A stretch of DNA of 64,000 bases, taken from positions 11,333 through 75,332 of the forward strand of contig DASXLI010000048.1 in assembly GCA_036496285.1 (NCBI GenBank). Reading direction: 5' to 3'. A model generated the notes under the pieces. That model was given only the letters and a program-made list of their open reading frames with translations, was not told the origin of the DNA and ran no database searches. The first letter of the stretch is position 1; every line of letters begins with the position of its first letter. Of this stretch, positions 26,459 to 34,494 are shown in pieces. Made by a program: the position numbers and the translations under genes. The DNA comes from DP-19 sp036496285 (GTDB taxonomy: Bacteria > Desulfobacterota > Binatia > UTPRO1).

Positions 26459-27073
26459 ATGTCCGAGCCGCTCGTCGCCTGCCTCGATCTCGAGGGCGTT
26501 CTCGTGCCGGAGATCTGGATCAACGTGGCGGAGAAGACCGGCATCGCCGCGCTCCGCCGCACGACGCGCGATGAGCCCGACTACGACAAGCTGATGCGCG
26601 ATCGTATCGCCATCCTGGAGCGCGAGAAGCTCGGGCTGCAGGACATCCAGAGCGTGATCGCGCAGGTGCGTCCGCTCGAGGGCGCGTCCGACTTCCTCGC
26701 GTGGCTGCGGGAGCGGATGCAGGTGATCATCCTCTCCGACACCTTCAGCGAGTTCGCGCAGCCGCTCATGGCGCAGCTCGGGTATCCCTGCCTCTTCTGC
26801 AACTCGCTCGTCGTCGACGGCGCGGGGCACGTCCGCAACTACACGCTTCGCATCGCCGACGGCAAACGCAAGGCGGTGATGGCGCTCAAGCTCCTCAACT
26901 TCCGCGTCGTCGCCGCGGGCGACTCGTACAACGACACCACGATGCTCGACGAGGCCGATGCCGGCATCCTCTTTCGTCCGCCCGACAACGTGGTGCGCGA
27001 CTTCCCCCAGTTTCCCGTGACCCGTACGTACGAGGAGCTCCGCGCCGCGTTCACGCGCGCGGCCGGCTCCTGA
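26459..27073 (+). CDS. thrH: Bifunctional phosphoserine phosphatase/homoserine phosphotransferase ThrH
   Basis: A 204-residue HAD-superfamily enzyme. The start ATG at 26459 gives MSEPLVACLDLEGVLVPE, matching the ThrH N-terminus, in which the usual DxD is DLEG. Other ThrH marks are TTRDEPDYDKLM, VIILSDTFSEF and VAAGDSYNDTTMLDEA. Known activities are dephosphorylation of phosphoserine and phosphate transfer to homoserine, linking serine and threonine synthesis. The epimerase gene follows after 9 nt, so the two are co-transcribed. Confidence 0.93.
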   Translation: MSEPLVACLDLEGVLVPEIWINVAEKTGIAALRRTTRDEPDYDKLMRDRIAILEREKLGLQDIQSVIAQVRPLEGASDFLAWLRERMQVIILSDTFSEFAQPLMAQLGYPCLFCNSLVVDGAGHVRNYTLRIADGKRKAVMALKLLNFRVVAAGDSYNDTTMLDEADAGILFRPPDNVVRDFPQFPVTRTYEELRAAFTRAAGS

Positions 27074-27082
27074 GGAGGAGGC

Positions 27083-28021
27083 ATGGACGCTCGCGCCCCC
27101 CGCCGCATCCTGATCACCGGCGCTACCGGGTTCATCGGTCAGACGACGATTCCCGCGCTGCGCGCGCGCTATCCGGAAGCCGTGCTCGGCGGTCTGGCCC
27201 GCTCGGAGCGCTCGGCCGCGGCGCTCGCGCAGCAGCATCTGACCCCGGTCCGCGGCGACCTCGGCGGCGCGGCGGACACGCTCGCCGCCGGCGTGCGCGG
27301 CTTCGCGCCGGAGGCGATCGTGCATCTCGCCGCCGAGATCGCGAGCTCGCGCGACACGGCGGCGATCCGGCGCACCAACGTCGATGGCACCCGACGGCTC
27401 GCGGAGATCGCGCGCCAGCTCGACGGCCTCCGCTGCTTCCTCTATGCCTCGACCGTCGTCACCGGCGACGCCGGCGGACGCGTCCTCACCGAGGAGGGCC
27501 CGTTCCCGCTCGAGACCGACTACGGCCGCGCCAAGCACGAGGGCGAGCGCATCCTCGCCGAGCTGCGCGTGCCGACGGTCGTCGTGCGGCCGTCGCACGT
27601 CTACGGCCCGGGCGGGTGGTTCGCGCACCTCGTCACCGACCTGAAGCGCGGATTGTTCCGCGTGCCGGGAAACGGCGACAACTGGTGGGACGTGGTGCAC
27701 GTCGACGACGTCGCCTCGGCGCTCGCTCTCGCGCTCGCGGCGCCGGCGGGGGCGGCGTTCCACGTCGTCGACGACGAGCCGGTGCGGATGAAGGACTTCT
27801 TCCAGGAGGTGGCGCGGCTCATGGGGAAGCGCAGCGTCGGGCACGCGCCGCTCTTCCTCGCGCGGCTCCTGCGCGGCAAGGGCGCGGTCGCGGCGGCGGT
27901 GCGCTCGGCGCGCTCGTCGAACGCGCGCCTGAAGCGCGAGCTCGGCTGGACGCCGCGCTACCCCGACTACCGCGCCGGCCTCTCCGCCACGATCGCCGCG
28001 CTCGGCCGCGCCGCGGCCTGA
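27083..28021 (+). CDS. NAD-dependent epimerase/dehydratase (extended SDR)
   Basis: A 312-residue extended short-chain dehydrogenase. The nucleotide-binding GATGFIG lies at 13-19, ASTVV supplies the serine/threonine and YGRAK the catalytic Tyr-x-x-x-Lys. GAGGAGG precedes the ATG. The C-terminal substrate domain (WWDVVHVDDVASAL, RELGWTPRYPDYRAG) is of the sugar-epimerase or 3-beta-HSD-like type. Substrate is unknown; the position behind thrH does not decide it. Confidence 0.9.
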   Translation: MDARAPRRILITGATGFIGQTTIPALRARYPEAVLGGLARSERSAAALAQQHLTPVRGDLGGAADTLAAGVRGFAPEAIVHLAAEIASSRDTAAIRRTNVDGTRRLAEIARQLDGLRCFLYASTVVTGDAGGRVLTEEGPFPLETDYGRAKHEGERILAELRVPTVVVRPSHVYGPGGWFAHLVTDLKRGLFRVPGNGDNWWDVVHVDDVASALALALAAPAGAAFHVVDDEPVRMKDFFQEVARLMGKRSVGHAPLFLARLLRGKGAVAAAVRSARSSNARLKRELGWTPRYPDYRAGLSATIAALGRAAA

Positions 28022-28038
28022 CGCGGGCGCGCCCTCGT

Positions 28039-28689
28039 TCAGCCCTTCATGCCCGTCGCCGCCGCCTGCGGGTGCAGGCTCGCCGCGGCGCTCGGGCGCG
28101 CGCCGACGCGGCCGTACCACGCTGCGACGTTCGCGAGCGACGCGTCGAGCGGTTGGCCGACGCTGCCGCCGAAGTCGAGCGCGGCGTAGAGGATGATGTC
28201 GGCGATCGTGAAGCGGTCGCCGACGATGAAGGCGTGCCCGCGCAGCAGCGGGTCGAGCCAGGCGAGGTTGTCGCGCACGGTCGCCTTCAGGCCCTCGGCC
28301 GCCTCCGGCAGCACCCGCATGCGCGGCTTGAAGAGCTCGACGCCCTCGGCGAAGCGGAAGCCGTTGTACAGGTGCTCCGTGATCTTCAGCTCGATGCGGC
28401 GCTGCCACATGCGCGTCTCGGCGCGCTCCTCGGCCGTCATGCCGATGAGCGCCGGCCGCGGGTGCTTCTCCTCGAGGTACTCGAAGATTGCGACGGTCTC
28501 GCCGATGGTACGGCCGTCGTCGAGCTCGAGGGCGGGAAGCTGCCCGCCGGGGTTGCGGTCGGTGTACGGGGCGCGGCGGTTCTCGGCGCCGAGGAGGTCC
28601 AGGGTGACACTCGGGACGTCGAGGCCCTTTTCGAGCAGGAACATGCGCAGCGCACGCGGATTCGGTCCGAAGCTGTCGTAGATCTTCAT
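28039..28689 (-). CDS. Glutathione S-transferase family protein
   Basis: A 216-residue two-domain GST. The N-terminal thioredoxin-like half (MKIYDSFGPNPRALRMFLLE, PGGQLPALELDDG, GETVAIFEYLEE) carries the glutathione-binding loop with a Ser/Asn-type N-terminus, and the C-terminal half has the helix motif HAFIVGDRFTIADIILYA. GAGGCGG precedes the ATG at 28689. It probably conjugates or isomerises an electrophile in the cytoplasm. It converges on the epimerase gene with a 17-nt gap and diverges from the FAD oxidase gene. Confidence 0.92.
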   Translation of the reverse strand: MKIYDSFGPNPRALRMFLLEKGLDVPSVTLDLLGAENRRAPYTDRNPGGQLPALELDDGRTIGETVAIFEYLEEKHPRPALIGMTAEERAETRMWQRRIELKITEHLYNGFRFAEGVELFKPRMRVLPEAAEGLKATVRDNLAWLDPLLRGHAFIVGDRFTIADIILYAALDFGGSVGQPLDASLANVAAWYGRVGARPSAAASLHPQAAATGMKG

Positions 28690-28753
28690 GCCGCCTCGAT
28701 AGCATTCGCGCCGCGTCTTGCCGAGAGCGTGGCCATGGTCTACTCGGGCGCGC

Positions 28754-30394
28754 ATGACACGTCGTCGCAAGTTCTGGGGCTGGGGATGGGACGACGAGGG
28801 GCCGACGCCGGAGCAGCAGGCGCGGATCGGCGAGCTGCTCGCCGCCCGTCTCGGCGTGGCGGTGCCTGGGGCGGTGCCGCCGCCGCGCATCGAGGAGATC
28901 ACGCTCCGGCCGACGCGCCTCGTGCCGCCGCCGGCGCTCGGCACCATGTGCTCCACGGCACCGTACGACCGCGCGGGCCACACCTACGGCAAGTCGTTCC
29001 GCGACGTCGTGCGCGGGCTGCGCCGCGACTTCGCCAACCCGCCGGACGTCGTCGCCTTCCCACCCGACGAGAAGAGCGTCGTCGCGCTGCTCGACTGGTG
29101 CGCCGACGCGCGCGCCGTCGCGATCCCGTATGGCGGGGGCTCGAGCGTGGTCGGCGGCGTCGAGGCGCCGGCGGACGGTGGCCACCGCGGCGTCGTGTCG
29201 ATCGATCTCGGCCGCCTCGATCGCGTGCTCGAGATCGACGGCGTGTCGCGCGCGGCGCGCATCCAGGCGGGCGTCCTCGGCCCCGCGCTCGAGGATCAGC
29301 TGCGGCCGCGCGGGCTCACCCTGCGCCACTTTCCCCAGTCGTTCGAGTTCAGCACGCTCGGCGGCTGGCTCGCGACGCGCTCGGGCGGCCACTTCGCCAC
29401 GCTCTACACGCACATCGACGACTTCGTGGAGTCGTTGCGCGTCGTGACGCCGAGCGGGATCGTCCAATCGCGCCGCCTTCCCGGGTCGGGCGCCGGCCCG
29501 AGTCCCGACCGCCTCTTCCTCGGCTCGGAGGGAACGCTCGGCATCATCACCGAGGCGTGGATGCGTTTACAGAACAGGCCGACGATGCGCGCCTCGGCGT
29601 CGGTCACGTTCGCCGACTTCGCCGCCGGCGCCGGCGCGGTGCACGCGCTCGGCCAGGCCGGCCTCTATCCGTCGAACTGCCGGCTCCTCGATCCCGGCGA
29701 GGCGCTCACCTCGGGCGCGGGAACGGGCAGCGAAGCCGTCCTCGTGCTCGGCTTCGAGTCCGCCGACCATCCCCTCGACGCGTGGATGGCCCGGGCGCTC
29801 GAATGCTGTCGCGATCACGGCGGCAGCGTGCCCGCGGGCGCGGGCGGCACGCGGCGCGACGAGAGCGCCGGGCGCGAGGGCGCGGCGGGCGCGTGGCGGC
29901 AGGCGTTCCTCGGGGCGCCGTACGTGCGTGACGCGATCGCCGGCCTCGGCATGATCAGCGAGACGTTCGAGACCGCGATCACGTGGGACCGCTTCGCCGA
30001 GTTCCACGCCGCGGTGATGGAGCGGACGAGCGCGACGGTGCGCGAGGTGTGCGGCGCGGGCACGGTGACCTGCCGCTTCACGCACGTCTACCCCGACGGT
30101 CCGGCACCCTACTATACAGTGATGGCCGCGAGCACGCCCGAGCGTCAGCTCGCGCAGTGGGCGGAGATCAAGACGGCCGCGTCCGAGACGTTGCTCGCGC
30201 TCGGCGGGACGATCACGCACCATCACGCCGTCGGGCGTGACCATCGGCCGTGGTACGATCGCCAGCGTCCGGAGGGCTTCGCGCGCGTGCTCGGCGCGGC
30301 CAAAGCGACGCTCGATCCACGATCGATACTGAACCCCGGCGTGCTCTTCGATCCCGTTCCCATGCGCGGCCCGCAACGCATTACGGGAGCGTGA
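28754..30394 (+). CDS. FAD-binding oxidase, alkylglycerone-phosphate synthase-like
   Basis: Predicted 546 residues from ATG 28754, giving MTRRRKFWGWGWDDEG, the usual N-terminus of the bacterial AGPS-like group. The PCMH-type FAD domain is seen in PPDVVAFPPDEKSVVALLDW, IPYGGGSSVVGGVE, SFEFSTLGGWLATRSGG and FLGSEGTLGIITEA; the C-terminal domain includes THHHAVGRDH, which in AGPS holds the histidine residues of the active site, and ends with LNPGVLFD. Known function of the family is exchange of the acyl chain of acyl-DHAP for a fatty alcohol (ether lipid synthesis), but many bacterial members are uncharacterised. A terminator follows the gene. Confidence 0.88.
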   Translation: MTRRRKFWGWGWDDEGPTPEQQARIGELLAARLGVAVPGAVPPPRIEEITLRPTRLVPPPALGTMCSTAPYDRAGHTYGKSFRDVVRGLRRDFANPPDVVAFPPDEKSVVALLDWCADARAVAIPYGGGSSVVGGVEAPADGGHRGVVSIDLGRLDRVLEIDGVSRAARIQAGVLGPALEDQLRPRGLTLRHFPQSFEFSTLGGWLATRSGGHFATLYTHIDDFVESLRVVTPSGIVQSRRLPGSGAGPSPDRLFLGSEGTLGIITEAWMRLQNRPTMRASASVTFADFAAGAGAVHALGQAGLYPSNCRLLDPGEALTSGAGTGSEAVLVLGFESADHPLDAWMARALECCRDHGGSVPAGAGGTRRDESAGREGAAGAWRQAFLGAPYVRDAIAGLGMISETFETAITWDRFAEFHAAVMERTSATVREVCGAGTVTCRFTHVYPDGPAPYYTVMAASTPERQLAQWAEIKTAASETLLALGGTITHHHAVGRDHRPWYDRQRPEGFARVLGAAKATLDPRSILNPGVLFDPVPMRGPQRITGA

Positions 30395-30504
30395 ACGACG
30401 CTCGCGCCATGTCAGAATCCGACACGTTTTTGAGACGTCCGGTACGTTGAGGATCGTCTTAGAAATCGTGCGGTGACGCGCGATTTTGCGGACGAGACAG
30501 AAGT

Positions 30505-30529
30505 GCAGGGTCTCGCCCTGCGCGTTTTT
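30505..30529 (+). terminator. Rho-independent terminator
   Basis: GCAGGG - TCTCG - CCCTGC forms a perfect 6-bp stem, followed after GCG by five T residues. It lies 110 nt after the AGPS-like gene and 103 nt before the next start, so it separates the metabolic genes from the secreted-protein array. Confidence 0.75.
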
Positions 30530-30631
30530 ACAGCACTCCGCTTGGCATCATCCCTGCAGATAGTGCACCCCGCGGGGGTAGTACGGCTCCGGCCGACACC
30601 GTCTCTCGCTGACCCTGGCTGTATCCTGATC

Positions 30632-31807
30632 ATGGCAGAGACGCTCCGTCGATCCTGGGCGCCGATCCTCGGCGCACTCCTTCTCGTCGCGTGTGCCGCG
30701 CGCGTCGAAGCGGCCAGTGCGCTGGTCCGTTGGGCTCCCAGCAATGCGCCGGGGGTTCTGGGCTATCGCGTATACTCGCGCGCGGCCGGCCATCCCTACG
30801 CGTCGTCCGTCGACGTCGGCCGACCGACTCCACAGGCCGATGGCAACCTCGCGTACACCGCCACCAACCTCGGCTCCGGGACGTACTACTTCGCGGTCCT
30901 CGCGTACGGCAACGGAACCGCCGTCAGTCCACTGTCGGCCGAGCTTCCCTTGGGAACGCCCGATCCGTGTCTCGTCGATCGTTGCCCGTCGACCACATCA
31001 TGCGACATCCACACCGCGGGCGACGGCAGCTCGTGCGACGACGGGCTCTTCTGCAACGGCCTCGCCGTGTGTCACGGCGGCAGCTGCGTCAACGGCGAGG
31101 CGCCCGATTGCGATGACGGCGTCACGTGCACCGACGACACCTGCGACGAGGCGCTCGCGCGTTGCAAGCACACGTCGCGTCCCAATTGCTGCCTCGAAGA
31201 TGTCGATTGCATCGACTCCGACGTCTGTACGTCGGGCGAGCGTTGCATCGCGGGCTCGTGCGTCAGTCAACCGGAGATCTGCGCGTTGGCCTCGTGTACC
31301 AATGCGTTCTGCGATCCGGTGGACGGCTGTGGCCTCAAGCCAGTTCCCGACGGAGTCACGTGCGAGGCCTGCGGTGTCCTGCGGCCGCGGAAGATGACCG
31401 TCGGCACCAGCGCTGATCGCGGCAAGCTCACGCTCAAGGCGACCTTCGACGTCGACGTGCTCGCAGACCCGTCGACGTACGGTCTCCTGTTCGAGTTGAC
31501 CTCGCCGAACGGCACGCTGCTCTACCGGGGGAACATACCGCACGACATGTTCGTCACGGGAAAGAACGGCACGAAGTACCGATTTCTCGCCAACCATGGC
31601 CAGGAGTCGGCGACCAACGGGGTGACGGGCGCGCTGCTCCGCCTGCGTGGCACGGCGTGGCAGTTGACGCTTCGCGCGAAGGCCACGGACATCCTGAACG
31701 CCCTGCATCAGGACGGTCTCGGCATGATCCTGTCGTTCGGCTTCGCCTGTGCGAGCGACGAACGGGTGAACTGCCGCGCGCAGAGCGCCGCAGCCGTCTG
31801 CCGCTGA
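30632..31807 (+). CDS. Exported modular protein: FnIII-like + Cys-rich repeats + C-terminal CR-ending domain
   Basis: A 391-residue exported protein. The ATG at 30632 gives a clear signal peptide (WAPILGALLLVACAARVEA). Next is a fibronectin-III-like module (LVRWAPSNAPGVLGYRVYSR ... YYFAVLAYGNG), then a run of Cys-rich units (CDDGLFCNGLAVC, CDDGVTCTDDTCD, CCLEDVDCIDSDVC) about 30-40 residues each, and a C-terminal beta-type domain ending CRAQSAAAVCR. The same first and last modules recur in the gene at 37484, and the last in the large protein at 38423. No enzyme motif is seen; a structural, adhesive or ligand-binding surface role is likely. No known function is recognised. Confidence 0.8.
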   Translation: MAETLRRSWAPILGALLLVACAARVEAASALVRWAPSNAPGVLGYRVYSRAAGHPYASSVDVGRPTPQADGNLAYTATNLGSGTYYFAVLAYGNGTAVSPLSAELPLGTPDPCLVDRCPSTTSCDIHTAGDGSSCDDGLFCNGLAVCHGGSCVNGEAPDCDDGVTCTDDTCDEALARCKHTSRPNCCLEDVDCIDSDVCTSGERCIAGSCVSQPEICALASCTNAFCDPVDGCGLKPVPDGVTCEACGVLRPRKMTVGTSADRGKLTLKATFDVDVLADPSTYGLLFELTSPNGTLLYRGNIPHDMFVTGKNGTKYRFLANHGQESATNGVTGALLRLRGTAWQLTLRAKATDILNALHQDGLGMILSFGFACASDERVNCRAQSAAAVCR

Positions 31808-31820
31808 ACCCCCGCCGGCG

Positions 31821-32309
31821 TCAGGTCTTCGGCTTGATCTTCTTGAGCGCGGTGTCCATGCCCGAGAGCACGCCGCCCGGCTGCATCTCGTCGTAGAAGT
31901 ACTTGTACTGATCGCGCGGCGCGTGGATCTCCGGATCGAGCGTGCCGTCGGGCTTCAGGAAGTAGGTGCGCGGGATGTACTCGCCGTCGGGCGCGTACTT
32001 CTTGCTAAGCTCGGGGTTCTTGTCCTTGTCGAGGCGGATCATCACGAACTGCTTCGATTGCTCCACGACCTTGGGATCGTGGAAGACCCCGCTGTAGTTG
32101 CGGCAGTGCGGGCACCACTCCGTGAAGAAGATGAGGCAGATCGGCTTCTGCTCCTTCTGCGCGATCGCCAGTCCTTCGTCATACGATTTCCAGGCCATCT
32201 GGCCGTCGTTCCAGTCGCCGCCGGCGTACGCGCGGTGCGTGGGCACGAGCACGGTCAGCGTCGCCGCGGCGAGGGCAAGGGCCAAGCCGGTTCGTAGGGT
32301 GGAGCGCAT
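31821..32309 (-). CDS. Exported thioredoxin-fold protein
   Basis: A 162-residue thioredoxin-like protein with signal peptide (LALALAAATLTVLVPTHRAYA) and the redox motif WCPHC (Cys66, Cys69). The ATG at 32309 is preferred over the one 12 nt upstream because GGAGG stands 5 nt before it. IPRTYFLKPDG supplies the cis-proline (IPR). CPHC is a DsbA-like active site, but the rest resembles the thioredoxin_7/YyaL-like periplasmic group. It probably reduces or oxidises cysteines of exported proteins, which would suit the Cys-rich array around it. It starts 12 nt after the SUI1 gene stop. Confidence 0.88.
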   Translation of the reverse strand: MRSTLRTGLALALAAATLTVLVPTHRAYAGGDWNDGQMAWKSYDEGLAIAQKEQKPICLIFFTEWCPHCRNYSGVFHDPKVVEQSKQFVMIRLDKDKNPELSKKYAPDGEYIPRTYFLKPDGTLDPEIHAPRDQYKYFYDEMQPGGVLSGMDTALKKIKPKT

Positions 32310-32321
32310 TTCGACCTCCAT

Positions 32322-32681
32322 TCAGCCGCCCGCGAGCTTGACCCGCAGGCCCTCGTTGCCGAGCTCGGCCGCAATCCGTGCCCGGTGATCTCCCTGGATG
32401 ATGATTTCGCCGTCCTTGGCGGTGCCGCCGGTGCCGCATGCGCGCTTCAAGCGCGTCGCGAGCTTCGCGAGCGCGGCGGCGTCGAGTCGGAGGCCGCGGA
32501 CGATCGAGACCGGCTTGCCGTTCCGCCCGTGTCGCTCGAGCCAGATGCGGACGACGCCGTCGGCAGGCGTGCCCGGGCCGCTCTGACCGCATACGGCGCG
32601 CGAGGGACGCTCGCGCGCGCGCGGCGCGGGGGCGCCTCCCTCGGTGCTGTAGATCAGCGTGTCGTGATCGCGCGTGGGCAT
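32322..32681 (-). CDS. yciH: SUI1/eIF1-like translation factor (YciH family)
   Basis: A 119-residue protein whose C-terminal 75 residues are the SUI1 fold: LRLDAAALAKLATRLKRAC, GTGGTAKDGEIIIQGDHR and the C-terminal strand GLRVKLAGG. Bacterial YciH is thought to discriminate against non-canonical initiation, by analogy with eIF1. The N-terminal 40 residues are Pro/Arg rich and probably disordered. It is co-directional with, and 12 nt upstream of, the thioredoxin-fold gene. Confidence 0.9.
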   Translation of the reverse strand: MPTRDHDTLIYSTEGGAPAPRARERPSRAVCGQSGPGTPADGVVRIWLERHGRNGKPVSIVRGLRLDAAALAKLATRLKRACGTGGTAKDGEIIIQGDHRARIAAELGNEGLRVKLAGG

Positions 32682-32775
32682 GGCGCCGGACGGCCGGTGG
32701 CTCGTCTCCCGTCCCCTCCGTCCTTGTACGTACTCGGGCTCGACGCCGTCAAATCGCGTCGGGGCGGCCGGCCGC

Positions 32776-33759
32776 TCAGTCGCAGACGCGCAGCTGGCGC
32801 ATGTCGTACTGTCCGCGGACGCGGACGGTGCTGACGGTCGCCAGCACCGCGGCCGGATCGATCACGGCGAGGTCGGCAGCGAGATCGCGCGCGAAGGGCC
32901 GGTAGTCGCCGCCGGCGAACTCGTCGCCGAGCGTGAGGGTCATGGCGTGGCGGGTGATGCGATCGGCACCGCCATTGCCTTCGTAACGCATGGTGTAGCG
33001 CTTGCCCGTGGTGGACCGTACCTGTACCTCGACACGGAAGCGCTGCGTGCTGCGGATCGCGGTGACCAGCACCGGCGCCGTCAGGGCGGCGGCGCCGCGC
33101 GCCGGGTACGAGGCCAGGAACTTGAGGACGCCGCGCGACGTCTGCACGGCATGCAGTGCCGTGTCGTCGATCGCGTCGTCCCAGCTCACGTCCGTCATGC
33201 CGCGGCGGTTGAAGCCAAAGTCGGCGAACGGAATCGCGGCGCATGCTCCCGCGTCCGCGACGAGCGGGTCGGAGCCGCGGTCGCGCTCGATGCCGTCCGG
33301 CACGCCGTCACCGTCGGTGTCGGCGACCAGGCGGTCGGTCTCCCCCGGATCGCGGATGCCGTTCAGGTTCACGTCCTCCTCGGCGTCGGTGAGCCCGTCG
33401 CCGTCGGAGTCGACCACTGCCGCGGCGTCCGCGTAGCCGATCGTGCGCTCGTTGGAGCGCGGACTTTCGACGCCGTCGGCGGAATACGCGCTCAGCGCGA
33501 AGACGTAGGTCCGCTCGAGGTCGAGATCGCTCAGGACGGCGGTGAGGTTGCCGTCCGCGTCGAGCATCGGGTCGATGCTGCGGGGCGCGCCGTACTCGGC
33601 GTCGTTCTCACGGACGTAGAGGTGGTAGCCGGCGATCGCGGGATCCGCGGACGCGCCCCAGCGGACGCGCACGCTGTAGGCCGAGGCGGCGATCGGCAGC
33701 AACAGTTGCCACGCCAGAAGCGCGAGCATGACGCGCGTGGTTTCGCGGGGAGCGTTCAC
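32776..33759 (-). CDS. Exported modular protein: FnIII-like + Ca-binding DxDGDG repeats + RDLAADL-type domain
   Basis: A 327-residue exported protein; signal peptide MLALLAWQLLLPIAASA preceded by a short basic segment if the GTG at 33759 is used (ATG at 33729 is an alternative). An FnIII-like module (VRVRWGASADPAIAGYHLY ... ALSAYSADGVES) is followed by thrombospondin-3/EF-like calcium loops DSDGDGLTDAEEDVN and DTDGDGVPDGIE. The C-terminal 110 residues form a beta-type domain with the motif FARDLAADLAVID and the closing strand VRVRGQYDMRQL, repeated twice in the protein at 34495. Probably a secreted, Ca-stabilised glycan- or surface-binding protein. Confidence 0.8.
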   Translation of the reverse strand: MNAPRETTRVMLALLAWQLLLPIAASAYSVRVRWGASADPAIAGYHLYVRENDAEYGAPRSIDPMLDADGNLTAVLSDLDLERTYVFALSAYSADGVESPRSNERTIGYADAAAVVDSDGDGLTDAEEDVNLNGIRDPGETDRLVADTDGDGVPDGIERDRGSDPLVADAGACAAIPFADFGFNRRGMTDVSWDDAIDDTALHAVQTSRGVLKFLASYPARGAAALTAPVLVTAIRSTQRFRVEVQVRSTTGKRYTMRYEGNGGADRITRHAMTLTLGDEFAGGDYRPFARDLAADLAVIDPAAVLATVSTVRVRGQYDMRQLRVCD

Positions 33760-33966
33760 GGGGACGAGAGGGAAATTGCAAGCCCGGCGCCATCGGCAGC
33801 GGGAAAATTCCCCTGTGATTCAGCGGGCGAGGGCGCATGCTCCCCATCGCCGCGCGTCGCCCGGATGGCGATCGAAACTTTCATGTCGCTGCGCGCGACG
33901 TCATGCGGAATTTACTTGACGATCGTTTCTCGCCGTGGTGAAGCTCCCGCAGCACGAACGCGAGAA

Positions 33967-34356
33967 ATGCGCACGCAAACTGTCTTGTCATTTGCGTTGG
34001 CGCTGCTGCTCGCGGGCCTCCTGTCGTGTGGCGGCGGTGGTGGTGGCTCGAGTGAGCGCGCGGCAGGCGGAGGTGCCTCCGCTTCGACGGCCAACGTCTC
34101 GATCACGTGGCGCGGAACCGCGGGCGACGTCGCCGGCTACGTCGTCCACTGGGGGACGGCGTCGGGCGCCTACTCGCACGACCTCGACGTGGCGAATCCG
34201 TCAGCGGATGCCGACGGCATTGTCACGGCGGTGATCGCGCTGCCGATCGGGGACGCGTCGGCCACCTACTACTTCGCGATGAGCTCGTACGACGCCACCG
34301 GCGGGACGAGTGCGAATTCGAACGAACTGTCGATCGAGGTCAGCGCGCTCGAGTAA
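33967..34356 (+). CDS. Small FnIII-like lipoprotein
   Basis: A 129-residue lipoprotein. The signal peptide LSFALALLLAGLLSC ends in a lipobox (LLSC) followed by a poly-glycine spacer (six Gly) and a Ser/Ala linker. The rest is one fibronectin-III-like module (VSITWRGTAGDVAGYVVHWG ... YYFAMSSYDATGGTSANSNE). This is the minimal version of the module used at the N-terminus of four neighbours. It is divergent from the gene at 32776 across 207 bp and likely sits on the outer membrane. Confidence 0.8.
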   Translation: MRTQTVLSFALALLLAGLLSCGGGGGGSSERAAGGGASASTANVSITWRGTAGDVAGYVVHWGTASGAYSHDLDVANPSADADGIVTAVIALPIGDASATYYFAMSSYDATGGTSANSNELSIEVSALE

Positions 34357-34452
34357 GTCGGCGGCGTCGCGGCGCCGTCACCCGAGCGCCGATCGTCATC
34401 GAGGCGAGCGCAGCGCGCAACTCATCTATCCTGGCGTACGGCGGCAGCGCCG

Positions 34453-34458
34453 TATAAT
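34453..34458 (+). promoter_or_regulatory. -10 element upstream of the 943-residue surface protein gene
   Basis: A perfect TATAAT in otherwise GC-rich sequence, 36 nt before the TTG start at 34495. No good -35 hexamer is found at the expected spacing. Confidence 0.4.
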
Positions 34459-34494
34459 CGGGATGCTGCGCGAGCGGACGCGGCGGCATGTGCA

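Noticed and set aside
26420..29931. Long opposing open frames of about 1000 codons each on both strands
   Set aside because: They overlap thrH, the epimerase, GST and the AGPS-like gene, all with clear motifs; the long frames are Arg/Ala-rich shadows.
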